From: Gammaproteobacteria bacterium
Lineage (GTDB): Bacteria > Pseudomonadota > Gammaproteobacteria > Pseudomonadales > Pseudohongiellaceae
Assembly (NCBI GenBank): GCA_002729315.1
Contig: PBTW01000118.1
Coordinates: 1 to 32,729 of the forward strand
Length of the DNA stretch: 32,729 bases
Direction of reading: 5' to 3'
The position numbers and the translations under genes were made by a program. Shown here piece after piece: positions 17,406 to 25,564 of this stretch (position 1 is its first letter; each line of letters starts with the position of its first letter). The notes beneath the pieces are model-generated. The model did not search any database, was not told the DNA's origin, and worked only from the letters and a program-made list of their open reading frames with translations.

Positions 17406-18251
17406 CTACTTAATGCCTACCACATAGCAAAGCCAGCTGTCGTCATTCGGTGCTTCATCCACCGCCTGCCAATCCGCATCCTCGTCTTCGCCAGCGACAT
17501 CCCAATACACTTTGCTCATGCTGAAACCTGCTTCGGCTAGCATTTCGCGAACCTCAGGTACAGTCCAGAAACGCCAATGGTACTCGAACGCCTTTCTGAT
17601 CATGCTGCCGTCACCGAATTTGAAATGGATAAAGAAAGAGCAGTCGGCAGTGACGGGGTTAAAATAGGCCTGCTCCCAGTGGTATTTAAAGCCTTCCTTG
17701 CCCTTGAGGATCGTGCGCTTGTCGGTCACGTCCGAGGCATAGCACTCCTTGCCACCCATCATGTCGATAACCATGACGCCTTTTTCGCCCAGATTCTTGC
17801 AGGCTATCTTGAAATAGTTCACGACCTCTGCTCGAGTCTTGAAGCACCAGAACGAGAAGTTCTGGGCGGCCAGCACGTCAACTTGCGGTACGGTTCTTGA
17901 ACGCGCGTCCTGCTCGAGCACTTCAACTCGATCTGCCACGTTTGATTTCAGCTTACCGAGATTGTTTTCAGTCCCCCATGCAAGCGTTTCAGGGCAGATA
18001 TCAAGCCCAATCGCCTGGCGATTCTTGTCTGACTTAGCCCATTCGCATGACACCGCAAAGGTGCCGCAAAAATCCTCTCTCAGAGTCATTGGCTTGGTCT
18101 TGTAAGCTTCCCGGTAAACCTGATCGAAAACACTAACCTCATGATCTGGCTCCTGCACTGAATGCTGATAACAGACAAATTTGTCTGCCAGTTCAGCCTG
18201 GCAGGGCTGCTCGCTGTTCTTCAGTTTCTTTCCTCGTTTTATCTCGGGCAT
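17406..18251 (-). CDS. SAM-dependent class I methyltransferase
   Basis: A 281-residue cytoplasmic methyltransferase. Motif I is LREDFCGTFAVSCEWA (57-72), in which the usual GxGxG is degenerate but the acidic start and FCGTG-like loop are typical of a known methyltransferase branch. The second strand ends in the acidic IGLDICPETLAWG (81-93), which would bind the ribose of SAM. VDVLAAQNFSFWCF and KGVMVIDMMGG follow as motifs IV to VI. The C-terminal half has FEYHWRFWTVPEVREMLAEAGF, a common closing element of this branch. The N-terminus is lysine-rich. The substrate is unknown and the neighbours give no clue. The ribosome site is weak (GAAGA). Confidence 0.82.
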   Translation of the reverse strand: MPEIKRGKKLKNSEQPCQAELADKFVCYQHSVQEPDHEVSVFDQVYREAYKTKPMTLREDFCGTFAVSCEWAKSDKNRQAIGLDICPETLAWGTENNLGKLKSNVADRVEVLEQDARSRTVPQVDVLAAQNFSFWCFKTRAEVVNYFKIACKNLGEKGVMVIDMMGGKECYASDVTDKRTILKGKEGFKYHWEQAYFNPVTADCSFFIHFKFGDGSMIRKAFEYHWRFWTVPEVREMLAEAGFSMSKVYWDVAGEDEDADWQAVDEAPNDDSWLCYVVGIK

Positions 18252-18431
18252 ATCTTCTTTCTCGGGTTGGTTGGGCGAGGTTTAACCTAGCGAATTCAGG
18301 GCTGGTGCGCAATGACGCGAGACCGCTCTGCTCGGCTGACTCAAGCAGGTCGGTCCGACGGCCTTCTGGACATACGATGCGTATTCGGAATGCCAAAGAA
18401 CTTCCGATAAGAAACAAATCAACCAGGTTGA

Positions 18432-20465
18432 CTAGACAGTTGCTTCGTTCCAGTGCTTTACCCGAACTTTGACTTTTTCAATGTCATGTTTACATACGCC
18501 GGCTTTTGCGATCAGCTTGTAATCGCAAATGTCGCAGCGGACACATTCCTTAAAATCAATCGCCGGGCCTCGGATTGCTCCGGTCGGACAGGCATACTCA
18601 CACACCTTGCAGACATCACACTGCTGTACCCGTTTGATTCTGAACGGTGACACCAGCGAAACCACCCCTAAGGAGGCTCCGAGTGGACAGGCGTAACGGC
18701 AATAGAAACGTGGGATGAACACAGCGCCAAACAGAAAGCCTGCGGCAATGGCCCAAAGCACCATTGAGCGGGAGATAAAGAAGACCGTTCCGAAAGGCTC
18801 AAAGTACTGAAATAGACTCAACTCCGAATAGGCAAGTGCCATCATGACCAGAAAAGCCAGGATGGCATATTTCACATATATAGCCAAATCGTGTATGGCC
18901 TGAGGAACCTGGTAGAGAAACTGTTTGGGAACGATTCGTGTGATGAAATCCTGCAGCGCGCCGAACGGGCATAGCGAAGAGCAGAAAACTCTGCCCCACA
19001 GCAGGGCGGTCACGATTGTAAACACAATTACGATCAGCAAGGGCAAATCATTAAGGAATAAAGAAGGACCTAACTTGATGCCATTAGTGATGTGGGAAAC
19101 TGAGACAAAGCCGCCGTCCATCCAGCCCAGGTAGACAAGAGTCACTGTCAGCGCTGCCCAACGTAGTATTTCCTTTTTCACGACAAATGCCATCATTACC
19201 AGAGCGCAGATCAAGAGCACGGCAAATACGTCTGAAAGAGGTGAACTTTCAATCAGCTCAGTCCAGACCGTTTCCTCCGGAAACTGAAACCTCTCGGCGT
19301 CAATCTCTGGACGTGGAATCAGTTCGGGCGCAATGGGTCCTCCTTCGGAAAGCGACAGGGCAAGTTCAGGCACCTTGTAGGCCATCTCATGAATACTGCC
19401 GAACTCGCCGACCACTCCCTCAGTGCTGTAGAGAATTGAAAACGGCTCCTCCAGATCAAGCTCGGGCATCAGGACAATAGCGCCGGCAAAGCGCGTACGA
19501 TCCTTAATTTTGCCGGCGTCTGCGCTACCCGCATAGACAAACCGGCGCCTTTCAACCGGGTAGAATTCATCCCCTTGCTTGATCGCTAGTCGCTCCTGTC
19601 TGAACGGCTGAGATGAATTGCCATCAATCCCTACCAGCAGCATTTTGCCTTCCCGCGACCGATTGCTGGCATCGCGGTCCGCAAGGGAGTAATCATCGAT
19701 CCCCAGCATCAGCTCTCCAAGGCCGTCGTGTCCGATAAATGCGAGTGACAAGTGAAGCTCAGTGAGATCTGGCTGGATCACCAGCATCTCCTTGACCAGA
19801 CCACTTTCAATCATGTCGTCCCAACTCTGGTTCTCGTACACACGCAGTGCCATTGCATCATCGCTAGCAGCCGCCACATAATCAGAACCCGGGAGATAGC
19901 TGTGCGCCATTTTACGAGCAGAATCCCTGACGCCCCGCGCTACTGCCCAACTGGTGATCGTTGCGCGGGAGATGCCGTCAATGTCTCTGCCCACCCGGAA
20001 TTCTTCGGTAATGTTCTTGCGGGAAAACTGTTGCGGGAAATATTCGCTGTTGACGAAATCACCTCGGATACTTTTATAAGACTCGATGTAATGCAGCACC
20101 TCGATGCCAGTCAGCGTGCCACGAAGATCAATTCCGACAAGGACGTCAATGGGCGCACTGTAGCCAACTTCTTCAGGAGGATAATCCGGTGTTTCAAAAA
20201 GATAACCCACCAATTCCGCATCCGCACTGCCAACATCACCCTTGTAACCCCGATAGACGGGAGGGCTCCCCTCCTTCAGGGAGAAGGAATCCGCATCGCG
20301 CATGACCGATTTCAAAACTTCCTCGTTGACGTCAATCGGCGCCTGTCCGTGGGCGACATTTATCAAGGCAACCAGACAGAGCACAAACATGAGCCCGTCT
20401 GATTGAGAAAAGGGTTCCAGAAATTGATCAAGATAACCGCGAAGCGCTTGCTTTATAGAAAACAT
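18432..20465 (-). CDS. NosR/NirI-like FMN-binding, polyferredoxin membrane protein
   Basis: A 677-residue inner-membrane electron-transfer protein in NosR layout. A signal-like segment (MFVLCLVALINVAHGQA) leads into a periplasmic FMN-binding domain whose attachment motif is DGISRATITSW (163-173), with Thr expected to carry FMN. About five membrane helices follow, carrying the two cytoplasmic CxxxCP motifs CSSLCPFG and CRYACPLG. The C-terminus is a 4Fe-4S ferredoxin domain: CDVCKVCEYACP starts near 616, and the second cluster is CVRCDICDYKLIAKAGVC, where the last spacing (nine residues) is unusually long. I start at the ATG at 20465; ATGs at 20492 and 20531 are in frame and none has a good ribosome site. 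No nosZ, nosDFYL or other denitrification gene is nearby, so it may serve another periplasmic reductase or flavin redox system. Confidence 0.85.
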   Translation of the reverse strand: MFSIKQALRGYLDQFLEPFSQSDGLMFVLCLVALINVAHGQAPIDVNEEVLKSVMRDADSFSLKEGSPPVYRGYKGDVGSADAELVGYLFETPDYPPEEVGYSAPIDVLVGIDLRGTLTGIEVLHYIESYKSIRGDFVNSEYFPQQFSRKNITEEFRVGRDIDGISRATITSWAVARGVRDSARKMAHSYLPGSDYVAAASDDAMALRVYENQSWDDMIESGLVKEMLVIQPDLTELHLSLAFIGHDGLGELMLGIDDYSLADRDASNRSREGKMLLVGIDGNSSQPFRQERLAIKQGDEFYPVERRRFVYAGSADAGKIKDRTRFAGAIVLMPELDLEEPFSILYSTEGVVGEFGSIHEMAYKVPELALSLSEGGPIAPELIPRPEIDAERFQFPEETVWTELIESSPLSDVFAVLLICALVMMAFVVKKEILRWAALTVTLVYLGWMDGGFVSVSHITNGIKLGPSLFLNDLPLLIVIVFTIVTALLWGRVFCSSLCPFGALQDFITRIVPKQFLYQVPQAIHDLAIYVKYAILAFLVMMALAYSELSLFQYFEPFGTVFFISRSMVLWAIAAGFLFGAVFIPRFYCRYACPLGASLGVVSLVSPFRIKRVQQCDVCKVCEYACPTGAIRGPAIDFKECVRCDICDYKLIAKAGVCKHDIEKVKVRVKHWNEATV

Positions 20466-20683
20466 TATTATGCTTTTGATGCGCAGGGACATCGATATCG
20501 TACACAATTTATCAGCCCAGAGTAAACGCACAATGGCCGCTCAGCCCTTCCAGAACAGCAGCCGGTCTGAAAGCACCTGCGCAGCCAGAAACTGACTTAG
20601 CGAGGCTACTTTATCCGATATTTTTCGCCGGAACGGTGTATGATTGAGGCTCCGAATCACGATTCCTTGCTACAGCGCGCCCT

Positions 20684-21859
20684 ATGATCAAACAGCTATT
20701 TATAACAATTATTCTGCTTGCTCAGATAAATTTTATGCAAGCAGCTGAGCGACCCGAAAGTCGCCTCCGGGCACGCGAAGCGGGCCTCATTGTCGGGGTT
20801 TTTGAACCAGGAGTCTATAATTCCATAACGGATGTAGATGGCGTCCTTGTAGGTCATGAAACAGTTATCGAAGGAAACGACATCCGGACTGGCGTGACCG
20901 CCATCATTCCGGTATCAGGCAATATGTACACCCATCCGATTCCGGCCTGGGTCACTGTCGGAAATGGCTACGGCAAAATGATCGGGGAAACCCAGGTCAG
21001 AGAGTTCGGTGAGTTGGAAACTCCGATTCTGCTTACCTGTACACTGTGTGTCTGGAGCGCCGCCAACGCCCTGAAAGAGTGGGTATACACCCAACCGGGT
21101 ATGGGGGAGCACACCGTTAATCCTGTCGTCGGCGAAACGAACGACGGTCGCGTCAATAATATGTGGGCTGATCCTATCCAGCGAGAACAAGTCTTCAGCG
21201 CGCTATCGAAAGCCAGCAGCGGTGTTGTTGCTGAAGGTAGCATCGGCGCCGGAACCGGCACTCAAGCATTCGGGTGGAAGGGCGGAATAGGCACCAGCTC
21301 CAGAGTGCTGCCGGAGTCACTTGGAGGCTACACCGTCGGGGTACTGGTGCAAACCAACTATGGCGGATATATGACAATCAATGGGGCACCGGTTGGCAGA
21401 GAGCTGGGCACCTACCCCTATCGGGACCAGCTTACCCCGACTGATGATGGTGATATAGAAGACGGTTCCATCATGCTCGTTGTTGCAACCGATGCTCCCC
21501 TCAATTCGCGCAGTCTGGACCGGCTTGGATTTCGAGCGTTGATGGGACTTGGCCGCACCGGATCCTATGCCAGCAACGGTTCGGGGGATTACGTAATTTC
21601 TTTCTCCACCCATCCTGCTGTTCGCAAGCCCCGCTTCAGCGAATCGCCAGTGGCTGTTGAAGAGCTGGTAAATGCATCGTTGTCACCTCTTTTTGCAGCG
21701 GTGTCAGAAGCCACTGAAGAAGCGATATATAATGCCATCTTCAAAGCCACCACGGTCAGTAGCGCTCGCGGGGAGCTTCAGGCCGTGCCCTATAAAGAAC
21801 TGATTCGGATACTCGAAAAACATCAGGTACTCGAATGGGATGTAACAGTTCCCCACTAG
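20684..21859 (+). CDS. Exported DmpA-type (S58/P1 family) aminopeptidase/esterase
   Basis: A 391-residue member of the N-terminal-nucleophile family of DmpA (L-aminopeptidase D-Ala-esterase/amidase). Family marks are SITDVDGVLVGHETV (47-61), the GVTAIIP strand, VGETNDGRVNNM (149-160), EGSIGAGTGTQAFGWKGGIG (184-203), and the processing site EDGSIMLVVATDAPL, where self-cleavage between Gly261 and Ser262 would release the nucleophile Ser. LNSRSLDRLGFRALMGLGRTGS closes the core. Unlike cytoplasmic DmpA, residues 1-20 (MIKQLFITIILLAQINFMQA) form a signal peptide, so the enzyme probably acts in the periplasm on peptides, beta-peptides or D-amino-acid amides or esters. The start follows directly from that signal peptide. 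The gene is divergent from the NosR-like gene and stands alone. Confidence 0.9.
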   Translation: MIKQLFITIILLAQINFMQAAERPESRLRAREAGLIVGVFEPGVYNSITDVDGVLVGHETVIEGNDIRTGVTAIIPVSGNMYTHPIPAWVTVGNGYGKMIGETQVREFGELETPILLTCTLCVWSAANALKEWVYTQPGMGEHTVNPVVGETNDGRVNNMWADPIQREQVFSALSKASSGVVAEGSIGAGTGTQAFGWKGGIGTSSRVLPESLGGYTVGVLVQTNYGGYMTINGAPVGRELGTYPYRDQLTPTDDGDIEDGSIMLVVATDAPLNSRSLDRLGFRALMGLGRTGSYASNGSGDYVISFSTHPAVRKPRFSESPVAVEELVNASLSPLFAAVSEATEEAIYNAIFKATTVSSARGELQAVPYKELIRILEKHQVLEWDVTVPH

Positions 21860-22417
21860 CGGCAACATCATCGGATTGAAGTGCTGGCACAAAGCCGCTG
21901 CGGGTTGCGCTCCTGGGTGCGTGCTTGGCATAAGATCCTCATGCTACAGCCCGGCGCAAAGCTCACTGTAGTTGTCCTTACTGCAGCCGCCCCCGGAAGT
22001 GCTGCCCATTAGTATGCCTCCCAGAGAACAAATCCCGTCCTAGCGGGTTTGCCCCTCTGAAAACCTGCGTGAAACGCTGCGATTGATCAGGACAATACAC
22101 AACAACCCGGACAGCGCGGTTCCATAGCTTCTTCGCTATGCTCAAAGCCCTTATCAGACGGCATTTACTTTTGCAGGCCCTCTGCCTCATGCTCGCGCTG
22201 GGCCCCTTTGGCAATCCGGCTCCGCACAACAGACTTTATTCGATGGTGAGCGCGCTGTGAATTTACTCGACAAGCAACGTCATCGTCCCGTTCGCGAGCA
22301 TGGGCAGCTTTATCTGCTCGACGTGCGTCCGAAACTCGGTGATGAATTCTTCGCCCACGTTCATGAACAGGCCATCCTGCTCACCTATGTCAGCCTCGCC
22401 GGCGGTCCGCAAAAGTC
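21860..22417. other. Intergenic region with an unidentified open frame
   Basis: No gene I can name. A plus-strand frame is open from about 22122 through a GTG at 22257 to about 22604 and includes REHGQLYLLDVRPKLGDE followed by FFAHVHEQAILLTYVSLAGG, which looks protein-like up to about 22410. Beyond that it is only the wrong frame of the pckA remnant. It could be part of a third decayed gene fused to that remnant by deletion. I found no pckA-type N-terminal motifs here in any frame. Confidence 0.35.
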
Positions 22418-22765
22418 ATGGTGGAGCGTGTGCGGGCCGCAGTGTCTCAAGCGTATCTGGTCAATACCGGCTGGAACGGCACGGGCAATCGGATTTCGAT
22501 CCGGGCGACGCGCAATATCATCAATGCCATCCTCAATGGCAGCATCGATGAAGCCGAAACCGAGCAGTTGCCATGTTTCGATCTCGCGGTGCCACTCTCG
22601 ATAGCGGGGATTACTGCTCTTCTGGATCCACGCAAGAGCTTTGATGAGCCTGCTGAGTGGGACTCAAGAGCTAGAAATTTAGCCAACCTATTCAGCCTGA
22701 ATTTCGAAAAATTCACTGACGCCCCGTCTGCAGCGTCACTTGTTTCAGCCAGCCCTCAGCTCTGA
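22418..22765 (+). pseudogene. pckA: C-terminal remnant of ATP-type phosphoenolpyruvate carboxykinase
   Basis: The frame encodes MVERVRAAVSQAYLVNTGW, NGTGNRISIRATRNIINAIL, NGSIDEAE, LLDPRKSFDEPAEWDSRARN, LFSLNFEKFT and a final SASPQL. This follows the last 110 or so residues of PckA (about 530 residues), including the YLVNTGWNGTGxRISI block and the ILDPRxxxxxxxxW segment. The nucleotide-binding P-loop, the metal-binding residues and all of the N-terminal 400 residues are missing, and the bases upstream are in other frames with no PckA motifs. The remaining frame is free of stops and ends 35 bases before a perfect terminator, so the deletion is probably recent and removed the 5' part only. The full gene would make PEP from oxaloacetate for gluconeogenesis. 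Confidence 0.83.
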
Positions 22766-22800
22766 AGACTGCAGAAAACCCTTGCGCAAAGGCGTGCAAG

Positions 22801-22837
22801 CATAAAAAAAGGCGGCCACTGGCCGCCTTTTTTTATG
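22801..22837. terminator. Bidirectional rho-independent terminator
   Basis: CATAAAAAAAGGCGGCC and GGCCGCCTTTTTTTATG form a perfect 17-bp inverted repeat around an ACT loop. The seven Ts on either strand make it work both ways. It would end the former pckA transcript on the plus strand and the quinoprotein transcript, whose stop codon is at 22848, on the minus strand. Confidence 0.95.
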
Positions 22838-22847
22838 CTAGAACAAA

Positions 22848-24866
22848 TCAGTGTGCTCCACTCTCCGCCTGAGCGGCAGGCAGAGCCAGCGCAGTCAACT
22901 TAGAGCTGGTCTGTAGCATGATATACTGATGGCCGTCGTGCACCCAACTGCTCATGCCGTAGCTTGAGCGGGCGGGGGCTTCCATCTCAGCCGCAATCTC
23001 GCCAGTATCTTTGTCCAGGGCCCACAGCATAGGTGTGCCGTCGGAGGCCTGGTCGGAATACACCAGCATGGTGGGCGTAACTACCATTGGCACCAGAGCG
23101 CCGGTACCGGTATTACCGTAGACCGACTCCGAGACTCCCGCACGTTCAAAGGCGTCTTTATAGCGCTGCGGAGTTTCCCCAGTTGGGACGGTAAACTTCT
23201 TCTCGCCGGTATCCATGTCATAAGCTACTATCGTACTGTATGGCGGTTTCCAGATCGGCAAACCGCTAGGATGACGCGGAGTACGTGCAGTCGCGCCGCG
23301 CACGCTGTTCGCATACTGCGCAGTGGTTGTGCCGGTCGAGTTCGGGAAAAGCAGATCAGCCTCTTCGCCGGGAATAAGCCTCAAGGTAAAGCACGCGGTG
23401 TGCTCTGACAAATAAAAGATGTTGTTCACAGGGTCAGCGACCGGCGGTGAGGTTATGTTTACGCCCCCCGCGCCGCCGGGACAATTCATAGCGGCATACT
23501 TACCCATCGGATTGTCAGCGTGGATCGGCGGATTAAAAAGACCACCCATCACATAATCTTCCATAGTGGCCAGTGATTGCGCCTTTAGCTCAGGCGTGAA
23601 ATCCAGCAGGTCTTCTTCGCTGATCCCCTGCATGGAGTAAGGTTCTGGCCAGGTCACATGCGGTTGCGTAGGCGAGAGAATTTCGCCAGGGACTATCGAA
23701 GCTGGGACCTCGCGCTCCTCAATCGGCCAGACCGGCTCACCTGTAAGACGGTTGAAGGTGTACAACCAGCCCTGCTTGGTTGCCTGAACGACCGCGGGAA
23801 TTAATTGCCCATCTACAGCGAGATCCATGAGTATAGGCGCCGTCGGTGTGTCAAAGTTCCAGATCTCATGATGGACGAACTGGAAGTGCCACGCGCGTTC
23901 ACCTGTACTAGCGTTCAGCGCAATAATGCTCGCTCCGTATAGGTTATCTCCCGGGCGAAAGCCACCGTAGTAATCAATGGTCGCGCTATTGGTCGGAATA
24001 TAGACAAGATCATTCTCCGGGTCAGCCGAGAGCGGAGCCCAAGAAGAAACGTCTCCGGTCCATTCCCAGGCGTCATTTTCCCACGTTTCGTGACCGTATT
24101 CTCCGGGCTTGGGAATGACATTGAACTTCCACTTGAAATCGCCGGTGCGAAGGTCATAAGCGAGGATGTCGCCGGGCACATTTTCTATGCGCGACTGGTT
24201 GTAGCCTTGTTCCGCAGAGTTACCCACAACAATGGTGTCATTTACCACGATAGGTGGAGATGATGACGTTATGTATCCCGTCTCAAGTGGTATGCCCTCG
24301 TAGGGGTCGTAGGGATGTCCCAGATCTTTCAGCATGTCCACAACACCGCTCTCCGGAAATCCGTCCACGCCAACCGGTGCACCCCAATCATCGAGAGGCA
24401 CCCCAGTCTTGGCATCCAGCGCCGTCAGGAAAAAGCCCGGCGAAACAATTAGCACCACGCCCCGTCCATCAATGTAACCAAACGCCACTCCTTTGCCATA
24501 GTCGGCTCGCATGGAGTATTCTGCGCGCGGAGTCTTCGGCTCCCGATATGACCAGACGGTTTCTCCTGTCTTCGGATCGATGGCGATTACATGCCGATTG
24601 TAGCCGGCCACGGTGTAAAGCAGACCGTCGATCAGAGACGGCGTAGAGCGACCGCTCACCGCCCCGAAGCTGGCACCATCCCACTCCCAAGCCACTTCCA
24701 GATCTCCGAAATTTTCCGGCGACAGCTCCTCAGCTGTGGTGTAGCGAGTGTGCGCATAGTCATTGCCAAGCGTGAACCATTGGTCAGCGTCTTGAGCAGA
24801 GATAAGCCCCGGACTCATAAGCATAAGAAAAAGCACTAAAACTCTACTTAAATCAATACCTTGCAT
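22848..24866 (-). CDS. PQQ-dependent dehydrogenase (membrane-glucose-dehydrogenase-like propeller)
   Basis: A 672-residue periplasmic quinoprotein with a signal peptide (cleavage near LISAQ, residue 25) and an eight-bladed propeller. Marks: LGNDYAHTRYTTAEELSPEN (33-52), tryptophan-docking repeats such as IAIDPKTGETVWSY (94-107) and IIALNASTGERAWHFQF (314-330), FRPGDNLYGAS (303-313), TKQGWLYTFNRLTGEPVWP, and CPGGAGGVNITSPPVADPVN. The active-site block HHEIWNFD has Asn337 where many relatives have the catalytic Asp (WDxD), keeping Asp339. No heme motif or N-terminal membrane anchor is present, so it needs an external acceptor. The start is fixed by AAGGAG six bases upstream. It is the last gene of the leftward quinoprotein cluster and ends at the shared terminator. 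It probably oxidises a sugar or alcohol of unknown identity. Confidence 0.9.
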   Translation of the reverse strand: MQGIDLSRVLVLFLMLMSPGLISAQDADQWFTLGNDYAHTRYTTAEELSPENFGDLEVAWEWDGASFGAVSGRSTPSLIDGLLYTVAGYNRHVIAIDPKTGETVWSYREPKTPRAEYSMRADYGKGVAFGYIDGRGVVLIVSPGFFLTALDAKTGVPLDDWGAPVGVDGFPESGVVDMLKDLGHPYDPYEGIPLETGYITSSSPPIVVNDTIVVGNSAEQGYNQSRIENVPGDILAYDLRTGDFKWKFNVIPKPGEYGHETWENDAWEWTGDVSSWAPLSADPENDLVYIPTNSATIDYYGGFRPGDNLYGASIIALNASTGERAWHFQFVHHEIWNFDTPTAPILMDLAVDGQLIPAVVQATKQGWLYTFNRLTGEPVWPIEEREVPASIVPGEILSPTQPHVTWPEPYSMQGISEEDLLDFTPELKAQSLATMEDYVMGGLFNPPIHADNPMGKYAAMNCPGGAGGVNITSPPVADPVNNIFYLSEHTACFTLRLIPGEEADLLFPNSTGTTTAQYANSVRGATARTPRHPSGLPIWKPPYSTIVAYDMDTGEKKFTVPTGETPQRYKDAFERAGVSESVYGNTGTGALVPMVVTPTMLVYSDQASDGTPMLWALDKDTGEIAAEMEAPARSSYGMSSWVHDGHQYIMLQTSSKLTALALPAAQAESGAH

Positions 24867-25015
24867 GAATATCTCCTTCAGTTACAGAACTCGGAGTACC
24901 CGGCTACGGCCTCCGGCTACGAATTCCCCAGCGAACTCGACTCAGGCTTAGAATTATCCGGCTTTTGAACGGGATTCCAAGCGCCTCAACTACCTGAAAA
25001 GCAACAAAGTTTGTC

Positions 25016-25468
25016 TCACACCGAAACAATCGGCTCGCTGACCATCACATAGGTCTCTTTGAAGATTTGCGGCATGCGTACCGCCTTACCCGTGTCGAGG
25101 TTGGTACATACGAATTTAAAATGGCCGCGGGCCATTGTCCGGCCTGACTCCGGGTGAAGTATCTGAAACTTCCTGGCCAGTCTGATGCGGCCATCGGGAT
25201 CGACAATCCACGTCGCAACTTGAAGCTCATCTCCTTCATAGGCTGAACCCAAAAGCTGCACATCGAAGCTGATCGCGGCCATACCCCGGGCCATTTTTTT
25301 ACAGGTCACTTCATCCAGACCAAGAGAGGCCGAATGCGCGAATGCGCAATCAATCATCCACTGCACATAATTATGAGTGGAAACGTGACCATATCCATCT
25401 ACATGCCGGGCAGTCGCTGTGACCGGAATGACAAAGGGGTGCGTTCTGTCCCAAAATGGACCTGACAT
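25016..25468 (-). CDS. Hotdog-fold acyl-CoA thioesterase (YbgC/4-hydroxybenzoyl-CoA type)
   Basis: A 150-residue cytoplasmic thioesterase that would release free acid from an acyl-CoA. The active-site motif is HVDGYGHVSTHNYVQW (22-37), matching the DxxGHVxxxxY signature with Asp24 as probable catalytic residue. AISFDVQLLGSAYEGDELQV (65-84) and the MARGHFKFVCTN strand follow. I use the ATG at 25468 because AGGGG lies about six bases upstream and the protein then begins like its relatives; the frame is open from 25564, but that extension is Cys-rich and unlike the family. It sits 96 bases after the PQQ alcohol dehydrogenase stop codon and 149 bases before the second PQQ dehydrogenase, within the same leftward run. 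A cytoplasmic thioesterase amid exported oxidases is unusual. Confidence 0.83.
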   Translation of the reverse strand: MSGPFWDRTHPFVIPVTATARHVDGYGHVSTHNYVQWMIDCAFAHSASLGLDEVTCKKMARGMAAISFDVQLLGSAYEGDELQVATWIVDPDGRIRLARKFQILHPESGRTMARGHFKFVCTNLDTGKAVRMPQIFKETYVMVSEPIVSV

Positions 25469-25564
25469 ACTGATCCCCTGAATAGAAAGCATGCGCAGAG
25501 TTGGCGGAGCCCAGCAGGCCCCGATCACCATTGCGCAGAAGCACGCATAACAGGCACTGGACAA

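Noticed and set aside
19752-20402. A 216-codon plus-strand open frame inside the NosR-like gene
   Set aside because: It is antisense to a well-supported gene whose FMN-binding motif lies in the same bases. Its translation is His/Arg-rich, shows no family features and has no ribosome-binding site.
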